DNA of 64,000 nucleotides from Eutrophovita brisbanensis (lineage in GTDB: Bacteria > Pseudomonadota > Gammaproteobacteria > Burkholderiales > Eutrophovitaceae): contig JAYQTM010000001.1 of assembly GCA_038147395.1 (NCBI GenBank), positions 1,612,001-1,676,000 of the forward strand, read 5' to 3'. The notes under the pieces were generated by a model. It was not told the origin of the DNA and did no database searches. It saw nothing but the letters and a program-made list of their open reading frames with translations. Position 1 is the stretch's first letter, and every line of letters starts with the position of its first letter. Below, one piece after another: positions 17,548 to 26,498 of this stretch. Both the position numbers and the translations under genes were made by a program.

Positions 17548-18269
17548 ATGTTTGATTGGATTTACTCCCCCGAAGCGTGGGTCGCACTTGGTACACTGAC
17601 GGCGCTAGAGATCGTCCTCGGTATCGACAACATCATCTTCCTATCCATTCTGGTTGGCCGCTTACCCAAGAGCAGCGTAATTTCGCCAGAAGGCTTGGAT
17701 TGTCCCTAGCGATGATTGCCAGATTGGGACTTCTGTTCTCACTTTCGTGGGTGATGTCGCTTCGAGAGCCCATCTTCAGCATCGCTGACATATCGATATC
17801 AGGAAGAGACACCATCTTGTTTGGGGGCGGATTGTTTTTGATTGGCAAAGCCACTCAAGAAATACACGAAGCCCTTGAGGGGGCAACAGAAAATCGAGAA
17901 TCTGGCGGGAAAGCAAGCCTTTTCTCAATACTCGTTCAAATTGCCATATTGGATATTGTCTTCTCTTTGGACTCAGTGATCACCGCGGTAGGACTCGTCG
18001 ATCAAGTCAGCATCATGGCGATCGCCATCATATTAGCCGTTGGTGTGATGATGTTTGCGGCAGAGTCCATCGGCAACTTTGTTGACAGACACCCAACCAT
18101 TAAAATTTTAGCGCTAGCGTTTTTGATTCTTGTCGGAGCGATATTAGTTATGGAATGTTTTCAGATTCACATTCCGAAGGCTTACATCTATTTTGCGATG
18201 GCATTTTCTCTGGGTGTCGAACTCATCAATATCAAAATGAGGTCAAAAACTAACAAACGACAGAGCTAG
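17548..18269 (+). pseudogene. TerC-family integral membrane protein, frameshifted
   Basis: The ATG at 17548 starts 'FDWIYSPEAWVALGTLTAL' and 'EIVLGIDNIIFLSILVGRLP', the normal first helix of TerC/YgdQ-like proteins, then runs out of frame near 17673 and stops soon after. The rest ('QRNFARRLGLSLAMIARLG', 'DIVFSLDSVITAVGL', 'FVDRHPTIKILALAF') continues in another frame. Restoring one C after 17673 (AGC AGC to AGC CAG) rejoins the family sequence perfectly. TerC proteins have about seven helices with conserved Asp residues and are implicated in metal (manganese) export. A sequencing error, or a recent inactivation, explains the break. Confidence 0.85.
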
Positions 18270-18281
18270 AATCGTAAGTGA

Positions 18282-19205
18282 TTAGTGATTTAAAAAGTTA
18301 AGCGGTAACCCAGGGCAATGCCAATCGATTGCATAAAGTCTCCCAAGACCAGACGCGGTGATATACGCGGTGCGAAGGTCGGGTCCACCGAAGCATACAT
18401 TCGTCACCATTAGATCAAACTCTGGCACCGCAACTCTCGCCCGGATTTGTCCTGTCGGAGAAATCGCAGTCACACACCCAGTGCCCAAAGTCGCAACAAC
18501 AACATTTCCCTCCGAATCAACGGCTAAGGAATCCAATCGTTCATAACCGTTAAATTTATGCAAAAGGTGGCCGGGCCAAAAAAGACTGGGACCGTCTTTC
18601 TTAATCACACCAGGGGATTCAATATCAAATGCCCATAACCGCGCTGCATTGGTTTCAGCGACATACAGTTTTTTCTCGTCAGCCGATAGACCCACGCCAT
18701 TAGGTGTATCAAATGGATGAATCAACTCGGTAATACTTGATCCGTCAATCTTCGCGTAAAACAATGAACCTCGATCTATTTGTCGGCCTCGTCGTTTTCC
18801 TAAATCGGTGAAGTAAAAACCACCCTGTCGGTCAAAGACGATGTCGTTTGGCCCTTTAAGCGACTCACCATCACATTCCGTGTAAATCGTTTCAACGCTT
18901 CCAGTCGCCAAATCAACTGACTGTATCGATCCACCCACGTAATCTTTTGCAAGCTCTTCGCCAGGTCGCTTAAACGGCCCCGATTGACTCCATTCAAATC
19001 CACCGTTATTGCATATGTACATCTTCCCATCAGGACCAAGAGCGGCACCGTTAGGGCCACCGCCACAGTCGGCAATTACCGACACCTCCCCATCCACACT
19101 TACTCGGGTCAAAGTTTTTCTCTCGATTTCTACCAAAATGACCGAGCCATCGGGCATCGCTACCGGCCCTTCAGGGAATTTAAGCCCCCGACAAATTTCT
19201 CTCAT
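18282..19205 (-). CDS. SMP-30/gluconolactonase/LRE-family protein
   Basis: The six-bladed propeller protein has 'LKFPEGPVAMPDGSVILVEI' at its start (metal-ligand Glu), 'CGGGPNGAALGPDGKMYICN' (Asn ligand), 'LKGPNDIVFDRQGGFYFTD' and 'TPNGVGLSADEKKLYVAET'. These are the usual lactonase calcium-site blades. The ATG at 19205 is chosen because GGGAGGA lies just upstream; an in-frame TTG twelve bases earlier would place the ribosome site inside the gene. It probably hydrolyses a lactone or a sugar-acid lactone. It follows the SDR and amidase genes in one operon. Confidence 0.86.
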   Translation of the reverse strand: MREICRGLKFPEGPVAMPDGSVILVEIERKTLTRVSVDGEVSVIADCGGGPNGAALGPDGKMYICNNGGFEWSQSGPFKRPGEELAKDYVGGSIQSVDLATGSVETIYTECDGESLKGPNDIVFDRQGGFYFTDLGKRRGRQIDRGSLFYAKIDGSSITELIHPFDTPNGVGLSADEKKLYVAETNAARLWAFDIESPGVIKKDGPSLFWPGHLLHKFNGYERLDSLAVDSEGNVVVATLGTGCVTAISPTGQIRARVAVPEFDLMVTNVCFGGPDLRTAYITASGLGRLYAIDWHCPGLPLNFLNH

Positions 19206-19248
19206 ACGTCCTCCCAATCGATACGTTCTGTCTTTAACAGTTGAATGA

Positions 19249-20037
19249 TTACAACATCATCACGCCGCCGTCGACGTGATATGACTGGCCTGTAATGAAA
19301 TCTGAATCCTTTGACGCCAAGAATGACGCCATGTCTGCCACATCCTGGGCTGTTTGAGCGCGACCCATCGGCACACCGGCGACCCGCTCTTTCCACGCTG
19401 ATCCTCTGGGCTGATCCACCAACGCTGTCCATTCAGAATCAATTTTGACCCACATGTCTGTGTCCACCGGACCAGGACAGATACTGTTAACAGTGATATC
19501 CGGAGCCAACTCAGCAGCGGCAGCTTGAGTGACCATGATGACCGATGCCTTACTGGCCGAGTACGCACTCATAAATTTCCTACCAGCGCGTCCAGCGATA
19601 GACGCCATATTGATAATCTTTCCTCTGGGGCGACCACTAGATAAAGGCTCTTGACCCAACATCTGCTTCGCGCCCTCTTGAAGACAGAAAAATAGCCCAC
19701 GCGCGTTGGCATTTTGGGTGTAATCCCAGTCCTCCGGCGTCGTGTCTAACACGGGCTTTATCCGAATGACACCAGCGTTATTCACAAGCACATCGATACG
19801 CCCAAACTGATTAACCGATTCTTGAATTAATTTTTTCGATGAATTCGGATCCGTGACATCAAATTCAACCGATAGAGTGTCAACTGCACTCTCCTGCAAT
19901 TCCCAAGCCAACTTGGTCACCCCATCAACATTGATGTCAGCCAAAACCAAGCGCGCGCCAACCGATGCATAGCGCCTCGCGATACTCTCTCCGATACCGC
20001 GTGCCGCCCCCGTGATCACAGCAACCATTCCACTCAT
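19249..20037 (-). CDS. Short-chain dehydrogenase/reductase
   Basis: This 262-residue classical SDR has 'AVITGAARGIGESIARRYA', 'VLVNNAGVIR', the Ser in 'MASIAGRAG' and 'YSASKASV' for the Tyr-Lys pair; the late 'CPGPVDTDMW' is also typical. AGGAG lies upstream of its ATG with good spacing. It resembles sorbitol/galactitol-type dehydrogenases. It lies ten bases after the amidase and 43 bases before the SMP-30 gene, which suggests a sugar or sugar-amide pathway, though this is inference. Confidence 0.87.
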   Translation of the reverse strand: MSGMVAVITGAARGIGESIARRYASVGARLVLADINVDGVTKLAWELQESAVDTLSVEFDVTDPNSSKKLIQESVNQFGRIDVLVNNAGVIRIKPVLDTTPEDWDYTQNANARGLFFCLQEGAKQMLGQEPLSSGRPRGKIINMASIAGRAGRKFMSAYSASKASVIMVTQAAAAELAPDITVNSICPGPVDTDMWVKIDSEWTALVDQPRGSAWKERVAGVPMGRAQTAQDVADMASFLASKDSDFITGQSYHVDGGVMML

Positions 20038-20047
20038 TATTTCGCTC

Positions 20048-21471
20048 CTATTTCGATTCGCACCACGATAAATCAGGTCGATTTAAATGCCAATCGGTAT
20101 TACTCTGAAACGCGTTTGCGATCTCTAAAATCTTCATCTCATCAAACGGTTTGCCGTAAATCATCAATCCGACTGGTAAGCCTTTTTTTGTAAATCCACA
20201 AGGAACTGTAACAGCACTTAGATTCAACATATTTCCAATCGCTGTATTTCTCAAACACTGAACGTTAATCGTCGCGTACGACTGAATACTTTCTTCGCAA
20301 CTTGACAGCGGAGACGGTGGGATCATCACAGTGGGAACAATAAATGCATCAAATCGATCAAAAAATTGTAGTGATTCAGTACGAACTCGATTCAAACCAT
20401 TTTGAATATCGATGTATTCGCTCGCTGTAACATCTCTTCCCTTAATCAACCGATGAGCAACCACTGGGTCCAACTTGTCAAAATGTTGGTCAATCAGGTT
20501 TCGGTTTGAGTAGTAAGCCTCGGCAGCAATGACCAGCCCTTTGGATTCAGTTCGACTGCCCGTTTTGCCACATCAAAGGATGCTTGCTCAACTCGACCAA
20601 CGATTTTTTCGAACACTGATTGCGTCATCTCAACAAGCGCCTCGACCTCCGGATCGCAGCCTTCAAGAAAAATCGTATCAACGTAAGCCAACCGAATATC
20701 CGAAAGATTCTTAGTATTCTCGCGTACCGATTGGAATGCAGCCATCGACGGATCGTCATCATCCCGAACCGCCATTAGAGGATAAATCGCACGCGCATCA
20801 CTCACATCTCGGGTGAGGGGGCCGACAGTGTCTAGTGTCCAACTCAGTGGGAATACACCACGACGACTAATTTGGCCCACTGTAGTTTTAAGTCCAGTCA
20901 CGCTATTAAAAGCAGCAGGAATCCGCACAGATCCACCGGTATCACTACCAAGAGCCATCGGAATCATACCCGCACCGACAGCCACCCCAGATCCACTGCT
21001 AGAGCCACCAGGAATATGGTGTGTGTCACTCCAAGGATTCATCGGTGTGCCTAATTGACTGTTGACACCCACTCCTCCATACGCAAACTGAACTGTGTGC
21101 GTTTTACCAACGAGTACAGCACCTAGATGATCTAGACGATCAACGATGAAAGCATCCGAGTCTGGAACATTGGCATCCAAAATAGGTGTACCTGCACGCG
21201 TTGGGACACCGGAGACGTCATATAAATCTTTAACGGCATATGGAATACCATGCAAGACACCGCGATCGATACCCGCGGCGAGCTCTAAATCAGCTCGTCG
21301 CGCTTGCATGAGTGCTCTATCCGACAGTACCTCAACAAATGCTCCAAGCTTGTGATCAAGTCGGGCAATCCGATCGAGATAGAACTCAGTTAGCAATTCT
21401 GCATTGAGTTCGCCAGACCTAATCCTCTGCCCCAAACTGAGAATCGATGAAAATGGATCAATGGTGGGCAT
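20048..21471 (-). pseudogene. Amidase-signature-family hydrolase, frameshifted
   Basis: The N-terminal 325 residues carry the amidase catalytic triad: Lys81 in 'PYAVKDLYDV', the cis-Ser in 'IPGGSSSGSGVAVG' (about 157) and the nucleophile Ser181 in 'GSDTGGSVRIPAAF'. The frame then breaks near 20540-20542 within a run of three A on the coding strand and stops. The C-terminal part, with 'PVVAHRLIKGRDV', 'DAFIVPTV' and 'VTVPCGFTKKGLPVGLMI', continues in another frame to 20048. One added A restores a single reading frame through 'ELNPKGLVIAAEAYYSNR'. It would hydrolyse an amide; the substrate is not known. Confidence 0.85.
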
Positions 21472-21557
21472 AGGTATGGCTTTCTCAATAGGTTAGGAAG
21501 AGATCAAACCACACTTTACTCGACACGCGCAAGAAGAGGTTGAACCGCTTGACGACC

Positions 21558-22313
21558 TCAACCCTCTAGTAACAGTGGCACACTCTTCGAGATAGGATCT
21601 CGAATCACAATGTCGGCCACCTCATCGTAGGGCGTTGCCTGATTATTGATGATGACAACGCGAGCTTGACGTTTTTTAGCAATATCAACAACACCAGCAA
21701 TGGGATACACTTGAAGCGTGGTTCCGATACAAATGAGCAAATCGCAATCCGAGACAGACTGAAATGCGGCGTTGATTTTTCGCTCATCCAGAGATTGGCC
21801 GAAAGATATCGTGTCGCTCTTCAAGATTCCACCACACTCCGCGCACTCAGGATCAAGCTCCCCACGCCTGACGCGCTCTAGCTCTTGCAACATAGGAGTG
21901 AGACGCCTGCAGGACATGCAAATGACCCGATGTATCGTGCCGTGAATTTCTATTACTACGTCTTCAGATGAACCTGCTTTCTGATGTAGGCCATCAATGT
22001 TTTGAGTAATTAGGCAATTTACTTTGCCCGTCTGTTCAAATGCGGCGATCGCCCGATGTCCATCTCCTGGACTCGCCTGCAGGGCTGGGTGCGTCAATCT
22101 CGACTGCCACGCTCGATGCCGCACCTCGGAATCAGACATGTAGTACCGAATGTCTGACATTTTTTCTGCGACTGGATCCTTGGTCCATACTCCTTGAGGT
22201 CCACGAAAATCCGGGATTCCAGCATCGGTTGAAATTCCTGCTCCAGTGAGGAATACCACGCGACTCGATTCGTTTATAAGCTCACGTGCGCGTTGGATCA
22301 TGCCATCTGTCAC
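21558..22313 (-). CDS. Sir2-family NAD-dependent protein deacylase
   Basis: The sirtuin motifs are complete: 'LTGAGISTDAGIPDFRGPQG' (NAD binding), 'ITQNIDGLHQKAG', the catalytic His in 'EIHGTIH', and two Cys pairs for zinc ('CMSC' and 'CAEC'). 'ISFGQSLDE' follows. It removes acyl groups from lysine with NAD. The GTG at 22313 is preferred because AGGG lies six bases upstream; an ATG twelve bases later is possible. It is 14 bases after the esterase gene, so the two are co-transcribed. The substrate-selective Tyr/Arg pair of SIRT5-like enzymes is not evident. Confidence 0.9.
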   Translation of the reverse strand: MTDGMIQRARELINESSRVVFLTGAGISTDAGIPDFRGPQGVWTKDPVAEKMSDIRYYMSDSEVRHRAWQSRLTHPALQASPGDGHRAIAAFEQTGKVNCLITQNIDGLHQKAGSSEDVVIEIHGTIHRVICMSCRRLTPMLQELERVRRGELDPECAECGGILKSDTISFGQSLDERKINAAFQSVSDCDLLICIGTTLQVYPIAGVVDIAKKRQARVVIINNQATPYDEVADIVIRDPISKSVPLLLEG

Positions 22314-22327
22314 AAGCAACCCTAAAC

Positions 22328-23428
22328 CTAACGTATGGCCTGATACAAATAAGGCAGACTGTGATCTAGCCGATAATCTAAATCTGAATGGTTGTCAGGA
22401 AATTCTTCGTACACGTGTTCAATCCCGTATCGATTTAACTCGTTGGACAATATGCGTGTACCGTAATGAATAGAATACTGATCTCGAGAGCCACACTCTA
22501 CCCATATCGCTTTCAGCTTTTTAAGATTGCCCTTGTAACGTTTCACCAAATGAATGGGATCATGTGCAGTCCAATGACGCCATCGAGACTCAATCAGCTC
22601 TCCAGTATCTGCATCGAACGGAATCCGAAAACCTAATGGTGCTTTTGGATCTGGATCATAGGTAGCCGCCATACATAAATTCATCAAACAGTGCCCTTCC
22701 GAGAATGAAATTTTTTCTCGTGACCATACTGATGATAAGAACCTTTTGATACGACCATCATCCATCCCTCGCATGATATTTTGTCGACGTTTTTTTTCTG
22801 CAGCACTCGAGTTCGTTGGGTTATATTTCACAGCCCGATATTTTGCTAATTCATCTAGCGTGTTCGGCCAATCTCTGCGGTAGATAAAATCGAAATATGC
22901 GTCTCCTGATAGGTTGGCAATTGCGCCCCAGACCTCGGGATGTTTCATTCCCTGCAGCATGGCACCATAGCCTCCCGATGATTTACCAAAACATGCTCGA
23001 TGAGCAGCATTTGCCTTCGTATTAAAGACTGAATCCACGAAAGGAACGAGCTCTTTATTCAGATAGTCCTCGTACTGGCCAAGAGCGGAAGAGTTAATGT
23101 ACTGATTTCCACCTAACGACGTATAGCAATCCGGAAACACAACGATCACAGGGCCGATTTTTTTGAGATGAGTGAGGCGCTCGAGCCGCTCCACCATGTT
23201 CTCACCAAAGGGTTTCCAATTGATCCGAGCCGGTCCTGATCCGGTAAATCCCGCTAGATCATAGAAAACCGGATACCCCTCTGACCGATCCGCGTCGTAA
23301 CCAGGAGGTAACCACACAACAAGCTCACGCTGCACCGGATCTTTGAATGGATTGCCTCGAAGGACTTCGGAGGAATGAGCCTCTCGAACGATAGATCCTC
23401 GTTGAAAATGACGCTTTCTTAACGCCAT
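22328..23428 (-). CDS. Alpha/beta-hydrolase, putative esterase (esterase D/Fes-like)
   Basis: The 366-residue enzyme has the nucleophile elbow 'CFGKSSGGYGAMLQG', 'VVFPDCYTSLGGNQYIN' and a late 'FPDNHSDLDYR' with the likely catalytic His. The order is that of the putative esterase family (PF00756), which includes S-formylglutathione hydrolase and siderophore esterases. No signal peptide is visible, so it is cytoplasmic. Cotranscribed with the sirtuin downstream and the Rap1a-like gene upstream (4-base gap). The substrate is unknown. Confidence 0.82.
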   Translation of the reverse strand: MALRKRHFQRGSIVREAHSSEVLRGNPFKDPVQRELVVWLPPGYDADRSEGYPVFYDLAGFTGSGPARINWKPFGENMVERLERLTHLKKIGPVIVVFPDCYTSLGGNQYINSSALGQYEDYLNKELVPFVDSVFNTKANAAHRACFGKSSGGYGAMLQGMKHPEVWGAIANLSGDAYFDFIYRRDWPNTLDELAKYRAVKYNPTNSSAAEKKRRQNIMRGMDDGRIKRFLSSVWSREKISFSEGHCLMNLCMAATYDPDPKAPLGFRIPFDADTGELIESRWRHWTAHDPIHLVKRYKGNLKKLKAIWVECGSRDQYSIHYGTRILSNELNRYGIEHVYEEFPDNHSDLDYRLDHSLPYLYQAIR

Positions 23429-23431
23429 GCC

Positions 23432-23767
23432 TTATCTCTTACCACATTCATAAGCTTCTTTTAATGCTTGACGCACTACGTCTGCGCCTGACTTGTGATC
23501 TAAGTCTGAACGCTCAACGAGAAACCGCCGAGACACCTCCTCCACTTCTTGTGCGCTAACAGAACTTTTGGTGCAAAAGAAGAGCTGATTGAATGCATCA
23601 TGTATCCCCATCACGAAACCAGTAAATTTCTTCTGCTCTCCTGCGTCAGCACTTGTCGCCCAACGCCTCGCTTCTTCAGTACTAATGAATTGTTTTTGTA
23701 TTTGCGCCGCATTTGCAAATGACGACGCAGTTAATATGATGATTAATGTTTTTTTTGCGATTTTCAT
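23432..23767 (-). CDS. Secreted Rap1a/Tai-like small protein
   Basis: This 111-residue protein has a clear signal peptide ('MKIAKKTLIIILTASSFANA'). The mature part 'FTGFVMGIHDAFNQLFFC', 'EVEEVSRRFL' and 'VVRQALKEAYEC' fits the Rap1a/Tai fold: one helical domain with two Cys that can pair. In Serratia, Rap1a protects against a type VI secretion amidase effector, but many family members lie outside any such locus. No effector is adjacent, so an immunity role is only a possibility. Confidence 0.62.
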   Translation of the reverse strand: MKIAKKTLIIILTASSFANAAQIQKQFISTEEARRWATSADAGEQKKFTGFVMGIHDAFNQLFFCTKSSVSAQEVEEVSRRFLVERSDLDHKSGADVVRQALKEAYECGKR

Positions 23768-23901
23768 AATGAATTTGAAACGCGAGGATTATTAATAACA
23801 TCACATGTTAGTGTGTTAGCTTAATCTCAGTTTGCCAGACTCGCATGGAGATTTCATATGACCACATCGAACACGCAAGCCGAATTCAAATATCCACTGC
23901 G

Positions 23902-24498
23902 TCATTCTTTAGATCGCTCCCAATGGAGTAATCGATTGTTAGCAGGCATCTCAACATCGTCAACAATAAAAAATCCTGCGTCGTTCGCCAAGTCATCAAT
24001 CCACTCGAAGTCCTTGATAGCGCTTTCCGAATTTCTCTCTTTCAACCAAGCATCAAATTCGGCGTTGCTCGGCGAAGTGTACTCGCCGTTGTAATTAAAT
24101 GGTCCGTAAACAAATAGACTCGATTGTTTTTGCGTTACTGATTTAACCAAATTAAAAAATTCAAACACGTTACTTTTCGACATAATGTGCAGGGTGTTAC
24201 ACGAGAAAACTGCATCATATGTTTTGTAAATTGTCGGATCAGAGACGTCCAGCTCGATTGGCTGCAACACGTTGGAGAGACAAGCATCATCGATCCACAT
24301 TTGGATACCGCTTAGGTTTTCTCTCAAATCACTGCACTGCCACAAGACGTTTGGCATGTGCTTGGCAAAATAAATTGCGTGCTGTCCCGTTCCAGAACCA
24401 ACTTCTAAAACAGCGCTTTGTTGGACTAGCCGAATTTGTAGCTCTTTTAAAATGGGGTCTCGATTGCGCTCACACGCTGGGGAAAAAGGCTTTTGCAT
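23902..24498 (-). CDS. DUF938-family SAM-dependent methyltransferase
   Basis: This 198-residue protein starts 'KPFSPACERNRDPILKEL', the standard start of DUF938 (METTL26-like). Motif I is 'AVLEVGSGTGQHAIYFAKHM', then 'WQCSDLRENLSGIQMWI', 'AVFSCNTLHIM' and 'FVYGPFNYNGEYTSPSNAEF'. These are predicted SAM methyltransferases of unknown substrate. It is a single gene with about 130 bases before the Rap1a-like gene. Confidence 0.88.
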   Translation of the reverse strand: MQKPFSPACERNRDPILKELQIRLVQQSAVLEVGSGTGQHAIYFAKHMPNVLWQCSDLRENLSGIQMWIDDACLSNVLQPIELDVSDPTIYKTYDAVFSCNTLHIMSKSNVFEFFNLVKSVTQKQSSLFVYGPFNYNGEYTSPSNAEFDAWLKERNSESAIKDFEWIDDLANDAGFFIVDDVEMPANNRLLHWERSKE

Positions 24499-24576
24499 TT
24501 TTGATCTAATAGACCGCCAGCGCTCAAATTTCAGGATCTTAACACCCGGCCAGAATTGCCTTTTTCAACAATTCCG

Positions 24577-25467
24577 TTACGCTTTCGAGCGAAGCTCTCG
24601 AACGAACTGCGCCACATGACTACCAATAAGATCTGGGCTATCTTCCTGTAAAAAATGTAGCCCTGGAACGGTCACCTCAGTTTGATTGGGCCACCGACGG
24701 CAAAGCTCTCTTTGTCGCCCGACTAAAATCGAACCCGGTTCCGCGTTAATAAACAACTTAGGAATTTCGCTTGTTGCGAGCCACTCTGAATATTGCTGCA
24801 CCAAATTCACCACAACCTCTGGGGCACCATCGATTGGTATTTGTCTTGGCCAAGATAACGTGGGTCGCCGATCCTCACCCTTATTTTGAAATGGTCGACG
24901 GTACTCTGACATCTCAATCTCCGATAACTCTCGCATCACGGAGCCAGTCAACACACGCTCAACAAATACGTTCTTTTCCAAAATCATTTCTTCACCGCCG
25001 GTAGAACGAAATGCTTGGAATACTTTTCTAGCGTTTTCCGGCCAATCATCCCACGTCAGGGGGGATACGATCGCCTCCATGTACACGACGCCTTGAACCC
25101 GTGAGTCATGTTGACGCATCCAATCAAAGGACAAAGCGGAACCCCAGTCGTGTACAACAAAAATAATTCGGTCACCGAGATCTAACTGTTCCCATGCTCT
25201 GTAGAGATAATCTCGCTGCTCTTCGTAGGAATAGCGCGATACGTTTGATGGTGAGAGTTTGTCTGAATCCCCCATCCCTATCAGGTCGCACGCAATTAAG
25301 CGTCCCAGACCCTCGCAGTGAGGCATGATGTTTCGCCACAAATACGATGAAGTTGGATTTCCGTGTTGAAAAATAATGGTGTCGCCCTCGCCTTCGTCGA
25401 CGTATGCCATGTTGCTACCCAGCACCTCAACAAACTTCTTCGTCCCATATGGACGGTCACCAATCAT
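24577..25467 (-). CDS. dhaA: Haloalkane dehalogenase (HLD-II type)
   Basis: The catalytic set of subfamily II is visible: Asn37 in 'FQHGNPTSSYLWRN', nucleophile Asp107 and Trp108 in 'VVHDWGSALSFDW', acid Glu131 in 'VYMEAIVSPLTW', and His271 in 'PGLHFLQEDSPDLIG'. The length (296) is normal. It hydrolyses carbon-halogen bonds in haloalkanes to alcohols through an alkyl-enzyme ester. Cytoplasmic. Its start lies 15 bases after the end of the crotonase gene, so the two are probably co-transcribed. Substrate range cannot be read from the sequence. Confidence 0.9.
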   Translation of the reverse strand: MIGDRPYGTKKFVEVLGSNMAYVDEGEGDTIIFQHGNPTSSYLWRNIMPHCEGLGRLIACDLIGMGDSDKLSPSNVSRYSYEEQRDYLYRAWEQLDLGDRIIFVVHDWGSALSFDWMRQHDSRVQGVVYMEAIVSPLTWDDWPENARKVFQAFRSTGGEEMILEKNVFVERVLTGSVMRELSEIEMSEYRRPFQNKGEDRRPTLSWPRQIPIDGAPEVVVNLVQQYSEWLATSEIPKLFINAEPGSILVGRQRELCRRWPNQTEVTVPGLHFLQEDSPDLIGSHVAQFVRELRSKA

Positions 25468-25482
25468 CGCTAACCCCTCCTC

Positions 25483-26280
25483 TTACTTACCCTCAAATTT
25501 CGGCTTTTCTTTTTTTACGAATGATTCAATGCCGTGCCGAGCATCTTCTGTCTTAACCATTGCAGCAATTTCTCTCGTCTCTCGCTCCATTTGTGATTCA
25601 AGTGTGTCATTTGGAGACATTAATACGAGCCGCTTGACCCCACCGTGAGCAAGCGTCGGCCCTGATGCCAGTTGAGCCGCTAATTTGTTGACCTCATCGG
25701 CGAGCTGATCCGCAGGCACAACACGATTCACTAATCCCCACTCCAATGCCTCTTGAGCTGACAACGTACGATTGGTTAAATACATTTCAAGCGCACGACG
25801 ACGACCAATGACTCGGGTTAAAAAATACGTTGAGCTACCGTCAGGTGTGAGACCAATACGTGTGTACGCACTTGAAAATTTGGCCTGATCCGAGGCGATG
25901 ACGAGATCGCAACATGCGGCCAAACTTAATCCCGCCCCCGCTGCCGCACCATTCACTGCAGCGATGACTGGCGCGTTCAACCAAGCCAGTCGAGAGATTG
26001 CGATGTGTAAGTACCCTGTCATTTCGCGAACTAGCGCATCGAGACGATCCTGGTTCTCGTGAAATTCTGCGATATCTCCTCCAGCACAGAATGCCTTATC
26101 ACCAGCACCGGTGATCACAACTGCTCTAACGCGATCATCACCAGCCATCAGGTTCACGATATCGTGTAAATCTTTAGTCGCTTGACCGTTGACCGCATTA
26201 TAGGATTCGGGTCGGTTAATTGTCAGGCGTGCAATGTTGTCGTTTACTTCATAAGCAATAGTTTCGAATGTCACAATCAT
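25483..26280 (-). CDS. Enoyl-CoA hydratase/isomerase (crotonase) family protein
   Basis: This 265-residue crotonase has 'ITGAGDKAFCAGGDIAEFH' (oxyanion hole) and 'APVIAAVNGAAAGAGLSLAA'. The second catalytic region reads 'TRIGLTPDGSSTYFLTR', the PaaG-like pattern with Pro-Asp and without the glutamate (GLxPGxGGT) of true hydratases. That favours an isomerase or other single-acid reaction on an acyl-CoA. It is the first gene of the pair with the haloalkane dehalogenase. Confidence 0.85.
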   Translation of the reverse strand: MIVTFETIAYEVNDNIARLTINRPESYNAVNGQATKDLHDIVNLMAGDDRVRAVVITGAGDKAFCAGGDIAEFHENQDRLDALVREMTGYLHIAISRLAWLNAPVIAAVNGAAAGAGLSLAACCDLVIASDQAKFSSAYTRIGLTPDGSSTYFLTRVIGRRRALEMYLTNRTLSAQEALEWGLVNRVVPADQLADEVNKLAAQLASGPTLAHGGVKRLVLMSPNDTLESQMERETREIAAMVKTEDARHGIESFVKKEKPKFEGK

Positions 26281-26498
26281 CTCCGGATAATTAAGAGTGC
26301 CGTCGGGTAGCTAACACCAAAACACCACAGTGGCAGCTTCACTAACAATACACAACAACGATTAGTGCAACAACCAAACTGAGAAAGGGGTTTTTGATCT
26401 TCTCAAGGGGGGTATACGGGTTCACACATAAGGATAATCATCCCTTATTCCGAGCTATACTCGCTACTACTAATATTCTGAATATAGAGCTATCCGAC

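Noticed and set aside
17548..17700. Programmed frameshift in terC
   Set aside because: The site has no slippery heptamer or downstream structure, and a single missing base explains it fully.
23858..24094. Plus-strand frame of 78 codons opposite the DUF938 gene
   Set aside because: It lies mostly antisense to a well-supported methyltransferase gene and has no family character.
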